A model generated the notes under the pieces. It was not told the DNA's origin. It was given only the letters and a program-made list of their open reading frames with translations, and searched no databases. Shown one piece after another: positions 6,794 to 7,405 of a DNA stretch of 7,405 nucleotides (position 1 is its first letter; every line of letters begins with the position of its first letter). The DNA is taken from positions 1-7,405 of the forward strand of contig SKKC01000224.1 in assembly GCA_007121695.1 (NCBI GenBank). Direction: 5' to 3'. This DNA comes from Spirochaetales bacterium. Lineage in GTDB: Bacteria > Spirochaetota > Spirochaetia > DSM-27196 > SKKC01. The translations under genes were made by a program, and so were the position numbers.

Positions 6794-7405
6794 GCTTTCA
6801 GATCCGTCGACTGTATGTACCCGACGTTCAGGCCCTGCATGCTTCGTCGCGCGGTCTGTACGGAGCCTTTGGGAATATCGACACCCCTCGTGCAGTCCGC
6901 AATTACGTAGGTCTCGAACCCGCACCCGACGGAGTCTTCCGCGGAGAACCGCACGCATACGTCTTCTGCGAGCCCTGCAATGTAGACTTTCGCGATTCCG
7001 AGTCCCTTCAGGTATCCTTCGAGACCCGTCGGAGTCTTGTGATCGTTCTCGAAAAAGGCCGAATAACTGTCAAGATTCGCGGAAGAACCTTTGTGAAGCA
7101 CCATGTGTATCGGTTTGCGGTCAAGATCCGGATGTAACTCTGCCCCGGGCGTCCCCTGTACGCAGTGTACGGGCCACAGTTGCTGTTCAATGCCGTTCTC
7201 GGTAACCGTTTCACCCGGTTTGCTGCCGGGATGCGTGTCCGCGAAGCTTATGTGTCCCTTCGGATGCCAGTCCTTGGTCGCAACGACCAGCGGAAAGCGG
7301 TGCATGAGCGAGTTGATTCTGGGGATGATGGTATCGCCGTACTCGACGGCGAGCGACCCTCCCGGGCAGAAATCGTTCTGTACGTCGATAATCAGGAGGA
7401 CAGCA
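6790..7405 (-). CDS. pncA: Nicotinamidase (pyrazinamidase), N-terminus beyond window
   Basis: The gene runs off the right edge. The visible 204 residues begin AVLLIIDVQNDFCPGGSLAV. It deamidates nicotinamide to nicotinate and ammonia, the entry step of NAD salvage by the Preiss-Handler route. The cysteine hydrolase triad is complete in visible numbering: Asp7 (IIDVQNDF), Lys105 (VLHKGSS) and Cys150 (AEDVCVRF). The metal site is Asp45 and His47 (KDWHP) with His80 (WPVHC). These spacings equal those of the Acinetobacter enzyme, as I recall its numbering, with a constant offset of 9, so only about nine residues are probably missing. The ATG at 7305 is internal and not the true start, because the conserved DVQNDF motif lies before it. 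The stop overlaps the start of the hydrolase gene as ATGA, so the two are probably translationally coupled. No nicotinate phosphoribosyltransferase is visible; it could lie outside the window. Confidence 0.95.
   Translation of the reverse strand, partial: AVLLIIDVQNDFCPGGSLAVEYGDTIIPRINSLMHRFPLVVATKDWHPKGHISFADTHPGSKPGETVTENGIEQQLWPVHCVQGTPGAELHPDLDRKPIHMVLHKGSSANLDSYSAFFENDHKTPTGLEGYLKGLGIAKVYIAGLAEDVCVRFSAEDSVGCGFETYVIADCTRGVDIPKGSVQTARRSMQGLNVGYIQSTDLKA

Noticed and set aside
6794..6958. N-terminal extension of the alpha/beta hydrolase
   Set aside because: The 55 extra residues are Arg-rich, unlike the family, and lie within pncA. The ATG at 6793 in the ATGA overlap gives the expected start.
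6423..7205. 260-codon open frame on the plus strand opposite the hydrolase and pncA genes
   Set aside because: Ser/Arg-rich translation typical of an antisense frame, with both opposing genes having complete catalytic residues.
1..7405. New defence, mobile or CRISPR-like system
   Set aside because: No repeats, integrase, transposase, nuclease pairings or toxin-antitoxin-like small genes are visible; six of the seven genes fall in well-known families, and the seventh is a lone membrane protein.

Overview
This is a gene-dense, moderately GC-rich bacterial chromosomal segment with seven protein-coding genes and almost no intergenic DNA. The largest gap is 54 bases, so no stretch over 300 bases lacks a gene. 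I see no tRNA, rRNA, CRISPR array, insertion sequence, integrase, attachment site or replication origin. The organism cannot be fixed from the sequence alone. The divergent PEP carboxylase (HPTQ and GRGGPPARGGG motifs, a type I associate with Bacteroidetes and spirochaetes) and the RadC sequence style make a free-living, fairly GC-rich spirochaete my tentative guess.

Left part, plus strand: a RadC-family JAMM-domain protein (30-686), then an orphan ATP-binding subunit of a PotA/FbpC/MalK-type ABC importer (740-1852). No permease or binding-protein gene accompanies it here.

Right part, minus strand, read from right to left: a nicotinamidase (pncA, cut by the right edge), a dienelactone-hydrolase-like alpha/beta hydrolase, phosphoenolpyruvate carboxylase (ppc), an unrecognised four-helix membrane protein, and an Ap4A-hydrolase-like Nudix protein. 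The junctions are an ATGA overlap, a 3-base gap, a 54-base gap and a second ATGA overlap. These five genes therefore look like one transcription unit, or two if the 54-base gap holds an internal promoter. The plus and minus units collide tail to tail, and the ABC and Nudix genes overlap by 20 bases at their stop codons.

Functionally the minus-strand set mixes NAD salvage (nicotinamide to nicotinate), anaplerotic CO2 fixation (PEP to oxaloacetate), nucleotide clean-up (Nudix) and two proteins of unknown substrate. Known biochemistry does not join them into one pathway, and the operon may be a housekeeping collection. I found no convincing new defence or mobile system. The points most worth a second look are the altered catalytic and allosteric residues of PEP carboxylase, the internally duplicated membrane protein, the ppc-to-membrane-gene gap with two competing stems and a -10-like box, and the palindromic 20-base convergent overlap.
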